Assembly: GCF_000190735.1 (NCBI RefSeq)
Contig: NC_015177.1
Coordinates: forward strand, 4,526,001-4,590,000
Length of the DNA stretch: 64,000 nt
DNA from: Pseudopedobacter saltans DSM 12145
GTDB taxonomy: Bacteria; Bacteroidota; Bacteroidia; Sphingobacteriales; Sphingobacteriaceae
Direction: 5' to 3'
A program made the position numbers and the translations under genes. Below the pieces are notes generated by a model. That model ran no database searches. It worked only from the letters and a program-made list of their open reading frames with translations, and was not told the origin of the DNA. Below are positions 9,216-17,666 of this stretch, piece by piece (position 1 is the first letter of the stretch; each line of letters begins with the position of its first letter).

Positions 9216-11336
9216 ATGTCTGTTAAAACAACAAGTTTTAAACATGTAAGCTACTTATGGGATGAAGCGGAAGCTGCTAAATTAGCAGGTGACGAAGTAG
9301 CTTTATTAATTTATCGCTCAAACTTATTGGGTGCTGATCTGAGATTGACTAACTATGGTGGAGGAAATACTTCTTGCAAAGCAATGGCTAAAGATCCGTT
9401 GACAGGTGAAGAAACTGAAATCATGTGGATTAAAGGTTCTGGTGGTGATATCGGCACTTTAACTAAAAGTGGTTTGGCGGCACTTTACGTAGACAGATTA
9501 AGAAGCCTTAAAAACGTTTATAGAGGTATTGAGCATGAGGATGAAATGGTGGAATTGTTTAACCACTGTATTTATGACTTAGCTTCTAAAGCACCTTCAA
9601 TTGATACTCCGCTACATGGTTTTTTACCATTCAAACATATCGATCACTTACATCCCGATGCGGCTATCGCTATCGCGGCAGCAAAAGACGGAAAGAAAAT
9701 TACACAAGAATTGTTTGGTGGAACAATTGGCTGGGTAGAGTGGCAAAAACCAGGTTTCGATTTAGGTTTGCAGTTGAAACAATGTTTAGACGAAAACCCT
9801 GGAATCAGAGGAATCATGTTAGGTTCTCATGGTTTATTTACCTGGGGTGATACAGCTTACGAAAGCTATGTGAACACCTTAGAGGTTATCGAAAAATGCG
9901 CTGAGTATCTAGAGGCTAACTACGGCAAAAAAGGACCTGTATTTGGTGGTCAGAAAGTAGAAAGCCTTGCTGTAGAAGATAGAAAAAAACAAGCTGCTAA
10001 GATAGCTCCAATCTTAAGAGGTTTCTGCTCTAGCGAAAGACACATGATCGGTCATTTCACAGACGATGCAAGAGTATTGGAGTTTATTAATTCGAACGAT
10101 TTGGAAAGGTTAGCTCCGCTGGGAACAAGCTGTCCAGATCACTTCTTAAGAACCAAGATTTCTCCTTTAGTTTTAGATTTAGCAAAAGACGAGGATTTGT
10201 CAGATGTAGCAGCAATCAAAGAAAGATTGGCTCCTTCATTTGAAGCTTATCGTCAAATGTATACTGATTATTACAATACTTGTAAACACGATAACAGCCC
10301 GGCTATCCGCGATGCTAATCCGGTAATTATTTTATATCCGGGAGTAGGTATGTTTGCTTTTTCTAAAGATAAGCAAACGGCAAGGGTAGCGGCAGAGTTC
10401 TATACAAATGCCATTAATGTCATGAAAGGTGCAGAAGCAATTTCTGAATATACTTCATTACCAAGACAAGAAGCTTTCAATATAGAATACTGGTTATTGG
10501 AAGAAGCAAAGTTACAACGTATGCCTAAACCTAAGGCGCTATCAGGAAAAATTGCTCTAATAACAGGTAGTGCTGGTGGTATAGGTAAAGCTATTGCAAA
10601 GAAATTTGTAAAAGAGGGCGCTGTAGTCGTATTGAACGATATGAATGCTGAACGTTTGGAAAGCGCTGGTGAAGAATTCAAAAAAGAATTCGGACGTGAT
10701 TCTTACGCAACAGCTATCCTAGATGTAACTAAAGAAACACAAATAGAAGCAGCATTAGAAGAGGCAGCTTTGGCTTTTGGCGGCGTGGATATCATTGTGA
10801 ACAATGCAGGATTATCCATCTCTAAAACCATTGAAGATCATACTGAAAAAGATTGGGATATTTTATATGATGTACTGGTGAAAGGCCAGTTCTTTGTAAC
10901 ACAGGGCGCTGTAAAAGTATTAAGAAAACAAGCAATTGGTGGGGATATTATCAATATTGTGAGTAAAAATGCTTTAGTTAGCGGACCGAACAATGCGGGT
11001 TACGGAAGTGCTAAATCTGCGCAATTGCATTTAAGCAGATTGAATGCTGCGGAATTAGGTGCTGATCATATTCGTGTTAACGTAGTCAATCCAGATGCTG
11101 TAATTTCAGATAGTAATATCTGGGCAGGCGGATGGGCAGAAGGAAGAGCAAAAGCTTATGGAATTACTGTAGCTGAGCTTCCTGCATATTACGCTAAGCG
11201 TACATTATTGAACGAGATTATTTTACCGGACGATATTGCAAATGCATGTTTCGCATTTACCGGTGGCTTACTAAATAAGTCGACAGGAAACGTATTAAAC
11301 GTTGATGGTGGTGTCGCCATGGCATTTGTAAGATAG
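9216..11336 (+). CDS. rhaD: Bifunctional rhamnulose-1-phosphate aldolase / lactaldehyde dehydrogenase-type SDR
   Basis: This 706-residue fusion has an N-terminal class II aldolase/adducin domain (about residues 20-400) with His-rich metal-binding segments such as FKHIDHLHPDA. The C-terminal short-chain dehydrogenase domain starts near residue 440: the nucleotide motif TGSAGGIG lies near 448, NNAG is present, and the catalytic YGSAK is near 596. It is the RhaEW-type enzyme found in many bacteria in place of separate RhaD and lactaldehyde-processing enzymes. It splits rhamnulose-1-phosphate into dihydroxyacetone phosphate and lactaldehyde and oxidises or reduces the aldehyde. It lies between rhaT and rhaI; a 290 bp repeat-bearing gap separates it from rhaI. 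Confidence 0.93.
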   Translation: MSVKTTSFKHVSYLWDEAEAAKLAGDEVALLIYRSNLLGADLRLTNYGGGNTSCKAMAKDPLTGEETEIMWIKGSGGDIGTLTKSGLAALYVDRLRSLKNVYRGIEHEDEMVELFNHCIYDLASKAPSIDTPLHGFLPFKHIDHLHPDAAIAIAAAKDGKKITQELFGGTIGWVEWQKPGFDLGLQLKQCLDENPGIRGIMLGSHGLFTWGDTAYESYVNTLEVIEKCAEYLEANYGKKGPVFGGQKVESLAVEDRKKQAAKIAPILRGFCSSERHMIGHFTDDARVLEFINSNDLERLAPLGTSCPDHFLRTKISPLVLDLAKDEDLSDVAAIKERLAPSFEAYRQMYTDYYNTCKHDNSPAIRDANPVIILYPGVGMFAFSKDKQTARVAAEFYTNAINVMKGAEAISEYTSLPRQEAFNIEYWLLEEAKLQRMPKPKALSGKIALITGSAGGIGKAIAKKFVKEGAVVVLNDMNAERLESAGEEFKKEFGRDSYATAILDVTKETQIEAALEEAALAFGGVDIIVNNAGLSISKTIEDHTEKDWDILYDVLVKGQFFVTQGAVKVLRKQAIGGDIINIVSKNALVSGPNNAGYGSAKSAQLHLSRLNAAELGADHIRVNVVNPDAVISDSNIWAGGWAEGRAKAYGITVAELPAYYAKRTLLNEIILPDDIANACFAFTGGLLNKSTGNVLNVDGGVAMAFVR

Positions 11337-11355
11337 CTAATAAGTTTTAAGTAAT

Positions 11356-11533
11356 AAGTCTGAGGTCCAAAGTGGGAGTGTCTGAAAAGTGTTAACTGTC
11401 ACCCCGAACTTGATTCGGGATCTGTTGACTGAGCGGAATTTTGAAAAGTGGGTCATTAATCGCTTCCACCAGCCCAGAGATGCTGAATCAAATTCAATAT
11501 GACAAAAGATAGTGCTTTTTGGACCTAAGACTT
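11356..11533. repeat. Nested inverted-repeat element between rhaD and rhaI
   Basis: The outer arms are AAGTCTGAGGTCCAAA at 11356-11371 and its inverted counterpart at 11518-11533, matching at 15 of 16 positions. Inside lies a second, more diverged inverted pair at 11397-11423 and 11476-11504, both of the 'TGTCA...GATTC.G..ATCT' type. The layout is that of a small non-coding palindromic or MITE-like element. It interrupts an otherwise tight operon without hitting a gene. Open frames across it on the minus strand are not credible genes. Confidence 0.6.
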
Positions 11534-11575
11534 TTAATTTAAGAAACTGTAATATTATAAATAGCACAATCCTGC

Positions 11576-11613
11576 TTCCCTCTCTTTCGGAGAGGGGTTG
11601 GGGGTGAGGCTCT
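11576..11613. repeat. REP-like hairpin unit upstream of rhaI
   Basis: The hairpin CCCTCTC-TTTCG-GAGAGGG is followed by GTTGGGGGTGAGG. On the other strand this reads as a CCTCACC-type head followed by a C-rich stem-loop, the same plan as the units around 58795 and 62829 but with a different sequence. It lies 13 bp before the rhaI start and may affect the 5' end of that message. Confidence 0.5.
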
Positions 11614-11626
11614 AAATACTAAAAAG

Positions 11627-12901
11627 ATGCTAATAGAAACTAATCAGATTGAGCAACATAACCAGGGAAATCTGGCGACTCACCAAAGGAATTTTAACTT
11701 CATTTCAGAGAATATTTCTAATATCGAAGAAATTGTAGAAAAGTTAAAAGTATTTCAAATCGCTATTCCTTCCTGGGCTTTAGGAACGGGAGGAACACGT
11801 TTTGGACGTTTTTCTGGTCCGGGTGAACCAGGAACGTTAGAACAAAAGATAGACGATGTAGGTTTATTGCATAAGCTAAACCAATCCAGCGGTGCAATTT
11901 CATTGCATATTCCCTGGGATATTCCTTCGGATGCAGAGAAAATCAAAGCGTTAGCTGCATCTCATGGTTTAGGTTTTGATGCGGTTAACTCCAATACTTT
12001 CCAGGATCAAAAGGGACAAGAGCATAGCTATAAATTTGGATCGTTACACCATGTAGATCCTAAGGTTAGAAAGCAAGCTGTAGATCATAATATCGAAGTA
12101 ATTAAACACGGGATTGCTTTAGGGTCTAAATCATTAACAGTTTGGTTAGCAGATGGATCTTCTTTTCCTGGGCAATTAAACTTCCGCGAAGCTTTCCAAA
12201 ATACATTAGAGTCTTTAAAAGAAATCTATAAGCATTTACCATCTGACTGGAAAATGTTCGTAGAATATAAAGGTTTTGAACCGAATTTTTACTCTATGAC
12301 AATTGCAGATTGGGGACAGTCTTTATTGTTAGCCAATAAATTAGGCGAGAAAGCTTATACACTGGTAGATTTGGGTCATCACCAACCAAATGTGAATATT
12401 GAACAGATTGTTTCTTTATTATTGATGGAAGGTAAGTTGGGTGGTTTCCATTTTAATGATTCTAAATATGCTGATGATGATTTAACTGCTGGGGCGATTA
12501 AACCTTATCAGTTATTTTTGATTTTCAACGAACTGGTTGATGGTATGGATGCAAAAGGAATAGACCATGCGACAGGTTTAGGTTGGATGATTGACGCATC
12601 TCATAACTTAAAGGATCCATTGGTAGATTTACTACAATCTGTAGAAGCTATAAAAATTGCATATGCACAAGCATTATTGGTTGATAGAAAAGCTTTAAAA
12701 GAAGCACAACAAGCTAATGATGTAGTAAAAGCCCAAGAGATTTTACAAGATGCTTTCAGAACCGATGTGCGTTCTATTGTGGCAGAATCAAGATTAAGAG
12801 CCGGTGCGGCGTTAGACCCTGTTCAGGCTTTTAGAGATTTAAAGGTAAGAGAAAAGTTGACAGAAGAAAGAGGAGCTGTTACAATAGCAACTGGATTATA
12901 G
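11627..12901 (+). CDS. rhaI: L-rhamnose isomerase-type sugar isomerase
   Basis: This 424-residue TIM-barrel protein has long runs matching the Bacteroidetes/Rhizobium type rhamnose isomerase: IPSWALGTGGTRFGRF near residue 46, an FVEYKGFEP segment and DLGHHQPNVN with metal-ligand-type Asp and His, and GGFHFNDSKYADDD. The enzyme converts L-rhamnose to L-rhamnulose in the cytoplasm. This type is distinct from E. coli RhaA. The stop codon directly abuts the ATG of the kinase gene, showing tight coupling. The gene order transporter, aldolase/dehydrogenase, isomerase, kinase gives a complete pathway. Confidence 0.9.
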   Translation: MLIETNQIEQHNQGNLATHQRNFNFISENISNIEEIVEKLKVFQIAIPSWALGTGGTRFGRFSGPGEPGTLEQKIDDVGLLHKLNQSSGAISLHIPWDIPSDAEKIKALAASHGLGFDAVNSNTFQDQKGQEHSYKFGSLHHVDPKVRKQAVDHNIEVIKHGIALGSKSLTVWLADGSSFPGQLNFREAFQNTLESLKEIYKHLPSDWKMFVEYKGFEPNFYSMTIADWGQSLLLANKLGEKAYTLVDLGHHQPNVNIEQIVSLLLMEGKLGGFHFNDSKYADDDLTAGAIKPYQLFLIFNELVDGMDAKGIDHATGLGWMIDASHNLKDPLVDLLQSVEAIKIAYAQALLVDRKALKEAQQANDVVKAQEILQDAFRTDVRSIVAESRLRAGAALDPVQAFRDLKVREKLTEERGAVTIATGL

Positions 12902-14266
12902 ATGAGTAAGAAACCCGTAATAGCAGTTTTTGACGTGGGTAAAACCAATAAAAAATTGTTCTTATTTGACGAGCATTATCGTATTGTATACGAAAAATCT
13001 GCTCGTTTTATAGAAACTGTAGACGAAGACGGAGATCCTTGCGAAAACCTGGAAAGCCTGAGGCTTTCGGTTTTTGATTCTTTGTCGGAAGTCTTAAGAA
13101 AGGAAGAGTTTGATATCAAAGCACTCAACTTTTCTACATATGGTGCAAGTTTTGTGTATGTGGGAGAAGATGGTTTACCTGTTGCTCCGCTGTATAATTA
13201 TTTGAAACCATATCCAGATAATCTTTTAAAACAATTTTATAACACCTACGACGGAGAAGAAGAGTTTGCAAAAAGCACTTCTTCTCCCGTCCTTGGGAGC
13301 TTAAATTCTGGTATGCAACTTTATAGAATAAAGCACGAGAAGCCGGAGTTGTTTAAAAAGATAAAATATGCATTGCATTTACCGCAATACTTAAGTTATT
13401 TGGTGACGGGAAAGGTGTTTACTGATATAACCAGTATTGGTTGTCATACCAATTTATGGGATTTTCAAAAGAATGATTACCATAGATGGGTATATGAAGA
13501 AGGAATTGCAGAGAAATTTGCGCCTATTTTGCCGGGGGATCAGGTTTTAGAAACGGCTTTTCAGGGACATGCTTTTAAAGTGGGGGCTGGACTGCATGAT
13601 AGCTCGGCCGCTTTGATACCTTATCTGGAGAATTTCCATGAGCCGTTTATCCTGCTTTCCACAGGAACCTGGTGTATTTCCTTAAATCCGTTTAATAGTA
13701 ATCCTTTGACTTTAGAAGAGTTAAAGCAGGATAGTTTATGCTATATGAATTATAAAGGTACTCCAGTGAAGGCATCCCGTCTTTTTGCAGGGTACGAACA
13801 TGAGCAGGAAGCGAAACGAATAGCTGAGCATTTTGCAATTGGCAGTTCGTCTTTTAAAACGGTAAAATATAATCCTGAATATATAGCCCGACTAAAGGCT
13901 AAATTGCCACAAGGAGATGATATCCGGTTTGCTGATAGAGATCTTTCTGTTTTTGAAAATTCCACAGAAGCTTATCACCAATTGATTATGGATATTGTTA
14001 AACAGCAAGAAAAATCGACTAAGCTGGCCATACAGGATAGCGGCGTTCGAAGAATTTTTGTGGATGGTGGTTTTGGTAATAATGATATTTTTATGCATTT
14101 AATTGCAAATGCTTTCCCCGGTGAAGAATTGTTTGCAGCGTCGATGGCTCAGGCAACGGCAATGGGAACGGCTATAGCTATCCATAAATCATGGAATCGG
14201 ACACCGATTTCGGGAAATATTATCGAATTGAGATTTTATCCGAGAAGTGCTGAGGAAATTGCTTAG
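12902..14266 (+). CDS. Rhamnulokinase-type FGGY carbohydrate kinase
   Basis: This is a 454-residue FGGY-family kinase. The N-terminal phosphate-binding segment AVFDVGKTNKK (about residues 8-18) is the actin-fold ATPase motif. A STGTWCISLNP segment (about residues 258-268) and DGGFGNNDIFM near residue 389 match the second domain. It would phosphorylate L-rhamnulose to the 1-phosphate, the substrate of the upstream fusion enzyme. The start codon immediately follows the isomerase stop. A strong terminator 24 bp after the stop ends the operon. The role as rhamnulokinase rests on operon context; other ketose or deoxy-sugar kinases share the fold. Confidence 0.87.
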   Translation: MSKKPVIAVFDVGKTNKKLFLFDEHYRIVYEKSARFIETVDEDGDPCENLESLRLSVFDSLSEVLRKEEFDIKALNFSTYGASFVYVGEDGLPVAPLYNYLKPYPDNLLKQFYNTYDGEEEFAKSTSSPVLGSLNSGMQLYRIKHEKPELFKKIKYALHLPQYLSYLVTGKVFTDITSIGCHTNLWDFQKNDYHRWVYEEGIAEKFAPILPGDQVLETAFQGHAFKVGAGLHDSSAALIPYLENFHEPFILLSTGTWCISLNPFNSNPLTLEELKQDSLCYMNYKGTPVKASRLFAGYEHEQEAKRIAEHFAIGSSSFKTVKYNPEYIARLKAKLPQGDDIRFADRDLSVFENSTEAYHQLIMDIVKQQEKSTKLAIQDSGVRRIFVDGGFGNNDIFMHLIANAFPGEELFAASMAQATAMGTAIAIHKSWNRTPISGNIIELRFYPRSAEEIA

Positions 14267-14290
14267 ACAATTTCTTTAAGCAGAAAAGCT

Positions 14291-14325
14291 AAACCGCCAA
14301 ATAATTTATTTGGCGGTTTCTTTTG
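14291..14325 (+). terminator. Rho-independent terminator after the rhamnose kinase gene
   Basis: A perfect 13 bp stem AAACCGCCAAATA / TATTTGGCGGTTT with a three-base loop is followed by CTTTT. Confidence 0.85.
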
Positions 14326-14429
14326 TCTTGGCCCTTCTACCTTATTCTTTTATCTTTACTCTTTGTCTTTGTTTTTTATTTATAAAAATAGAAAGCCCGA
14401 AGAATTCTCTGCCAAAATAAAATTGTACC

Positions 14430-14437
14430 TATATTTG
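14430..14437 (+). promoter_or_regulatory. TAnnTTTG -7 element just before gldA
   Basis: TATATTTG is an exact match to the Bacteroidetes -7 consensus and ends only 4 bp before the GTG start of gldA. If it is used, the message would start at or very near the start codon. No clear -33 TTG is seen at the usual distance. Confidence 0.35.
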
Positions 14438-14441
14438 TTAA

Positions 14442-15164
14442 GTGAGCATAATTGTAGAAAACCTAACGAAGTGTTATGGTAAGCAAAAAGCTGTAGATCA
14501 GATATCTTTTCATGCAAATCCGGGGGAAGTTTTAGGTTTCCTTGGCCCAAATGGGGCAGGAAAGTCTACAACAATGAAGGTTCTAACGGGATATATACCT
14601 CAAACTTCAGGAAAAGTAAGCATATGTAGTCTTTCGTTGGAAGAATCACCTCTGGAAATCAAGAAAAAAATAGGATACCTTCCGGAAAACAATCCTTTAT
14701 ACCATGATATGTATGTGAAGGAGTTTTTGGATTTTATAGCGGATTTACATCAGATTTCTCAAAAGAAGGAACGTATTGCAGAAGTTATAGGCATTACGGG
14801 GCTCGGTCCCGAACAAAATAAAAAGATAGGAGATTTATCTAAAGGATATAAGCAACGGGTTGGGATTGCGCAGGCGATAATACATAATCCGGAAGTTTTA
14901 ATCCTGGATGAACCTACCTCGGGCTTGGATCCCAACCAGTTGATAGAAGTGAGATCATTGATAAGAGAACTCGGGAAAACGAAGACTGTTATTCTTTCTA
15001 CGCATATTATGCAGGAAGTAGAAGCCATTTGTCAGCAAGTAGTTATTATTAATAAAGGGAAAATAGTAGCTAATGATAGTTTAGCTAATTTGTTGGCCAT
15101 GCACAATGAAACTTCTATCGAGCCTATTTTTGTGAAACTCACAAAGGTAGATTCAAGTGGGTAA
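14442..15164 (+). CDS. gldA: Gliding-motility ABC transporter ATP-binding protein GldA
   Basis: This 240-residue ABC ATPase has Walker A GPNGAGKST at residues 35-43, the signature LSKGYKQRVG near 130, Walker B VLILDEPTSGLDP near 155 and a switch His in STHIMQE. It is followed by gldF and gldG, the conserved Bacteroidetes set needed with other Gld proteins for gliding in Flavobacterium. GldA would energise the GldF/GldG membrane complex. The start is GTG at 14442, since no ATG lies near the natural N-terminus VENLTKCYG. The substrate of the transporter is not established, and many Sphingobacteriaceae carry it without obvious gliding. Confidence 0.93.
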   Translation: MSIIVENLTKCYGKQKAVDQISFHANPGEVLGFLGPNGAGKSTTMKVLTGYIPQTSGKVSICSLSLEESPLEIKKKIGYLPENNPLYHDMYVKEFLDFIADLHQISQKKERIAEVIGITGLGPEQNKKIGDLSKGYKQRVGIAQAIIHNPEVLILDEPTSGLDPNQLIEVRSLIRELGKTKTVILSTHIMQEVEAICQQVVIINKGKIVANDSLANLLAMHNETSIEPIFVKLTKVDSSG

Positions 15165-15219
15165 TAATCAAATATCAAGATGTTGAATTTTAATTTTTGA
15201 TTTTAGACTTTTTCAAAAC

Positions 15220-15948
15220 ATGAATACAATTATTTACAAAGAGCTTTCCGCATATTTTAGTTCTTTGGCTGCATATGTAACCATTGCCATTTTTCTTGTG
15301 GTGCTGGGACTCTTTTTGTGGGTTTTTCCCCAATCGAGTATTTTGGAATATGGCTATGCCAGCTTAGATTCGCTTTTTGGAACTATTCCTTATTTATTTA
15401 TGTTTTTGATTCCTGCGATTAGTATGCGTTCCTTTTCGGAGGAAAAGAAGGAGGGAACTTTTGAACTTTTAGCAACCAAACCATTAACAGATTGGCAGAT
15501 TCTTTTGGGTAAGTTCTTTGCGATTTTACTTGTGGTTTTAATAGCCTTATTACCTACTTTGGTGTATTATACTTCTGTATATCAGTTAGGGAATCCGGTA
15601 GGGAATATAGATACAGGAGCCGTTATAGGATCATATGTTGGATGTGTTTTATTGGCATCCGTTTTTACGGCTATTGGCGTCTTTTCTTCTTCTATAACAA
15701 AAAATCAAATTGTGGCATTTGCCATAGCTGTATTTCTTTGCTTTTTCTTTTTTAACGGGTTTAATTCACTGAGTCAGCTTTTATCATTACAATATATCTC
15801 CTTTTTTATAAGCAATTTGGGAGTAGACGAACATTATCAATCTGTTGGCAGAGGCGTTTTAGATACACGTGATTTAGTTTATTTTATCAGCGTGTCGGCA
15901 ATCTTTTTAGTAATTACCAGAACAATATTGAGGAGCAGAAAATGGTAA
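15220..15948 (+). CDS. gldF: Gliding-motility ABC transporter permease GldF
   Basis: This 242-residue membrane protein has about six hydrophobic segments and the conserved core motifs IPAISMRSFSEEKKEGTFELL and TKPLTDWQILLGKF of ABC-2 type permeases. It is the membrane partner of GldA, encoded 55 bp upstream. Its last seven bases overlap the start of gldG, which points to translational coupling. Length and order fit GldF of other Bacteroidetes. Confidence 0.92.
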   Translation: MNTIIYKELSAYFSSLAAYVTIAIFLVVLGLFLWVFPQSSILEYGYASLDSLFGTIPYLFMFLIPAISMRSFSEEKKEGTFELLATKPLTDWQILLGKFFAILLVVLIALLPTLVYYTSVYQLGNPVGNIDTGAVIGSYVGCVLLASVFTAIGVFSSSITKNQIVAFAIAVFLCFFFFNGFNSLSQLLSLQYISFFISNLGVDEHYQSVGRGVLDTRDLVYFISVSAIFLVITRTILRSRKW

Positions 15949-17624
15949 ACCAAAAGAAAAAAGATATACAATATTTATTGGTTGCGCTAGTAGCTATTGC
16001 TGTACTGAATATCTTATCAGGGTACTTTTTTACCCGCATAGATTTTACTGCTGAAAAGAGATTCACATTGTCTGCTGTTACAAGAGGGATATTGAAAGAT
16101 ATAAAGAAACCAATTAGGATTACTGTTTTTTTAGATGGTGAGTTTCCTGCTGGTTTTAAGAGATTACAAAAAGAAACCCGCGATATTTTATACGATCTCA
16201 AGGCCTATTCTTCTGCAAATATTGAAATTGATTTTATAGATCCGAGTTGGGGGAGAAATGAACAGGAACAGCAAGCTTTCTTTGAAGAACTTTATCAAAG
16301 AGGTTTAGAACCTACTAACTTAAGTGTAAAAACAGACAATGGCCTTTCTCAAAAAATAATTTTTCCGGGGGCTTTAGTTTCTTATGATGGCAATGAAATT
16401 CCGGTAAAATTGCTGCAAAGCAGAATGGGAATTGGACCGGATGAGGTGTTGAATAATTCTATCCAGAATCTGGAATATGCTTTTATTTCAGCCATCAAGA
16501 AAGTAATCTCTGGAGGAAAACCAAGGGTAGCGTTTACAGAAGGGCATGGAGAACTATCCGATACGGAATTGCAGGATGCGATGAGAAGCTTAAGTGATGG
16601 TTATGAGGTTGGTCGTATTGATCTTTCGGAAGCAACTCAAGAAGGGTTGAATAAATTGGCCGCATTGATTATCCCAAAACCAAATACTGGTTTTTCGGAA
16701 TTGGAGAAAATAAAGATTGATCAATTTCTGGTAAATGGAGGAAAGGTTTTTCTGGCAATCGATCAGGTTCATGCCGAATTGGATAGTATGCAACGGGGGG
16801 CTGGCGAGCAGTTGGCTTTCCAGCGAGAGTTAAATCTGGATGATCAGCTCTTTAAATATGGTGTTAGGGTAAATTACGATTTGATTGGCGATATGAACTG
16901 TCTTCATATCCCCTTAAATGTGGGTAATGTTGGCGGGCAGGGCCAGATACAAATGGTTCCCTGGTTATTTTATCCGATTATTATGCCATTGTCAAATCAT
17001 CCTTTGGTGAAAAACCTTGAGGGGATTAAAACGCAATTTATAAGCTCAATAGATACCATAGAGACGAAAGGTTTGGTTAAACAAGTCTTATTGAAAACTT
17101 CGCCCTTTAATAGAACACTGCAAGCGCCAACTTTGATTTCTTTAAATATGGTAGAGGAAGTTCCAGATCCTCAAAAATTCAGAAGTGAACCCAAAGCAGT
17201 TAGTGTCCTGGTGGAAGGAAAGTTTGAATCGGTGTTTAAAAACAGGCCTATACCTGAGGGATTCCGTAAATCGGATTTTAAGGAGCGAAATAAAACAGGA
17301 AAGCTTTTGGTTTTTAGTGATGGAGATGTCTTAAGAAACCAGATTGGGCAAGATGGCTCTGTTTTTCCATTGGGTTTTGACCGTTACACTTCTCAAACAT
17401 TTGGAAATAAAACTTTTTTGTTGAATATTGTAGATTACTTTGCAGATGATGCCGATTTGATTTCACTAAGATCGAAAGAAATAAAATTAAGATTATTAGA
17501 TAAAGGAAAGTTAAAGGAGCAAAAGCTAAATTGGCAAATTATTAATACAGTCGTTCCGGTTGCATTGTTGATTTTATTCGGTATTTTTCAACATATTTAC
17601 CGTAAACGGAAGTATGCCAGTTAA
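15942..17624 (+). CDS. gldG: Gliding-motility-associated ABC transporter substrate-binding protein GldG
   Basis: This 560-residue protein has one N-terminal membrane segment (about residues 10-28), a long extracytoplasmic domain and a C-terminal membrane segment (about residues 535-553) followed by a basic tail RKRK. The early motif RIDFTAEKRFTLS and the IKKPIRITVFLDGEFPAGF stretch are typical of GldG. It completes the GldA/F/G set, overlapping gldF by 7 bp. It is thought to act as the substrate-interacting part of the transporter. The next gene, dnaN, starts 42 bp later on the same strand. Confidence 0.92.
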   Translation: MVNQKKKDIQYLLVALVAIAVLNILSGYFFTRIDFTAEKRFTLSAVTRGILKDIKKPIRITVFLDGEFPAGFKRLQKETRDILYDLKAYSSANIEIDFIDPSWGRNEQEQQAFFEELYQRGLEPTNLSVKTDNGLSQKIIFPGALVSYDGNEIPVKLLQSRMGIGPDEVLNNSIQNLEYAFISAIKKVISGGKPRVAFTEGHGELSDTELQDAMRSLSDGYEVGRIDLSEATQEGLNKLAALIIPKPNTGFSELEKIKIDQFLVNGGKVFLAIDQVHAELDSMQRGAGEQLAFQRELNLDDQLFKYGVRVNYDLIGDMNCLHIPLNVGNVGGQGQIQMVPWLFYPIIMPLSNHPLVKNLEGIKTQFISSIDTIETKGLVKQVLLKTSPFNRTLQAPTLISLNMVEEVPDPQKFRSEPKAVSVLVEGKFESVFKNRPIPEGFRKSDFKERNKTGKLLVFSDGDVLRNQIGQDGSVFPLGFDRYTSQTFGNKTFLLNIVDYFADDADLISLRSKEIKLRLLDKGKLKEQKLNWQIINTVVPVALLILFGIFQHIYRKRKYAS

Positions 17625-17666
17625 AATTTATAAATTTGATACGAACAAGTAAAATATAATCCGATA

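Noticed and set aside
11337-11567. Minus-strand frame between rhaD and rhaI
   Set aside because: It spans the inverted-repeat element and shows no domain or plausible start context.
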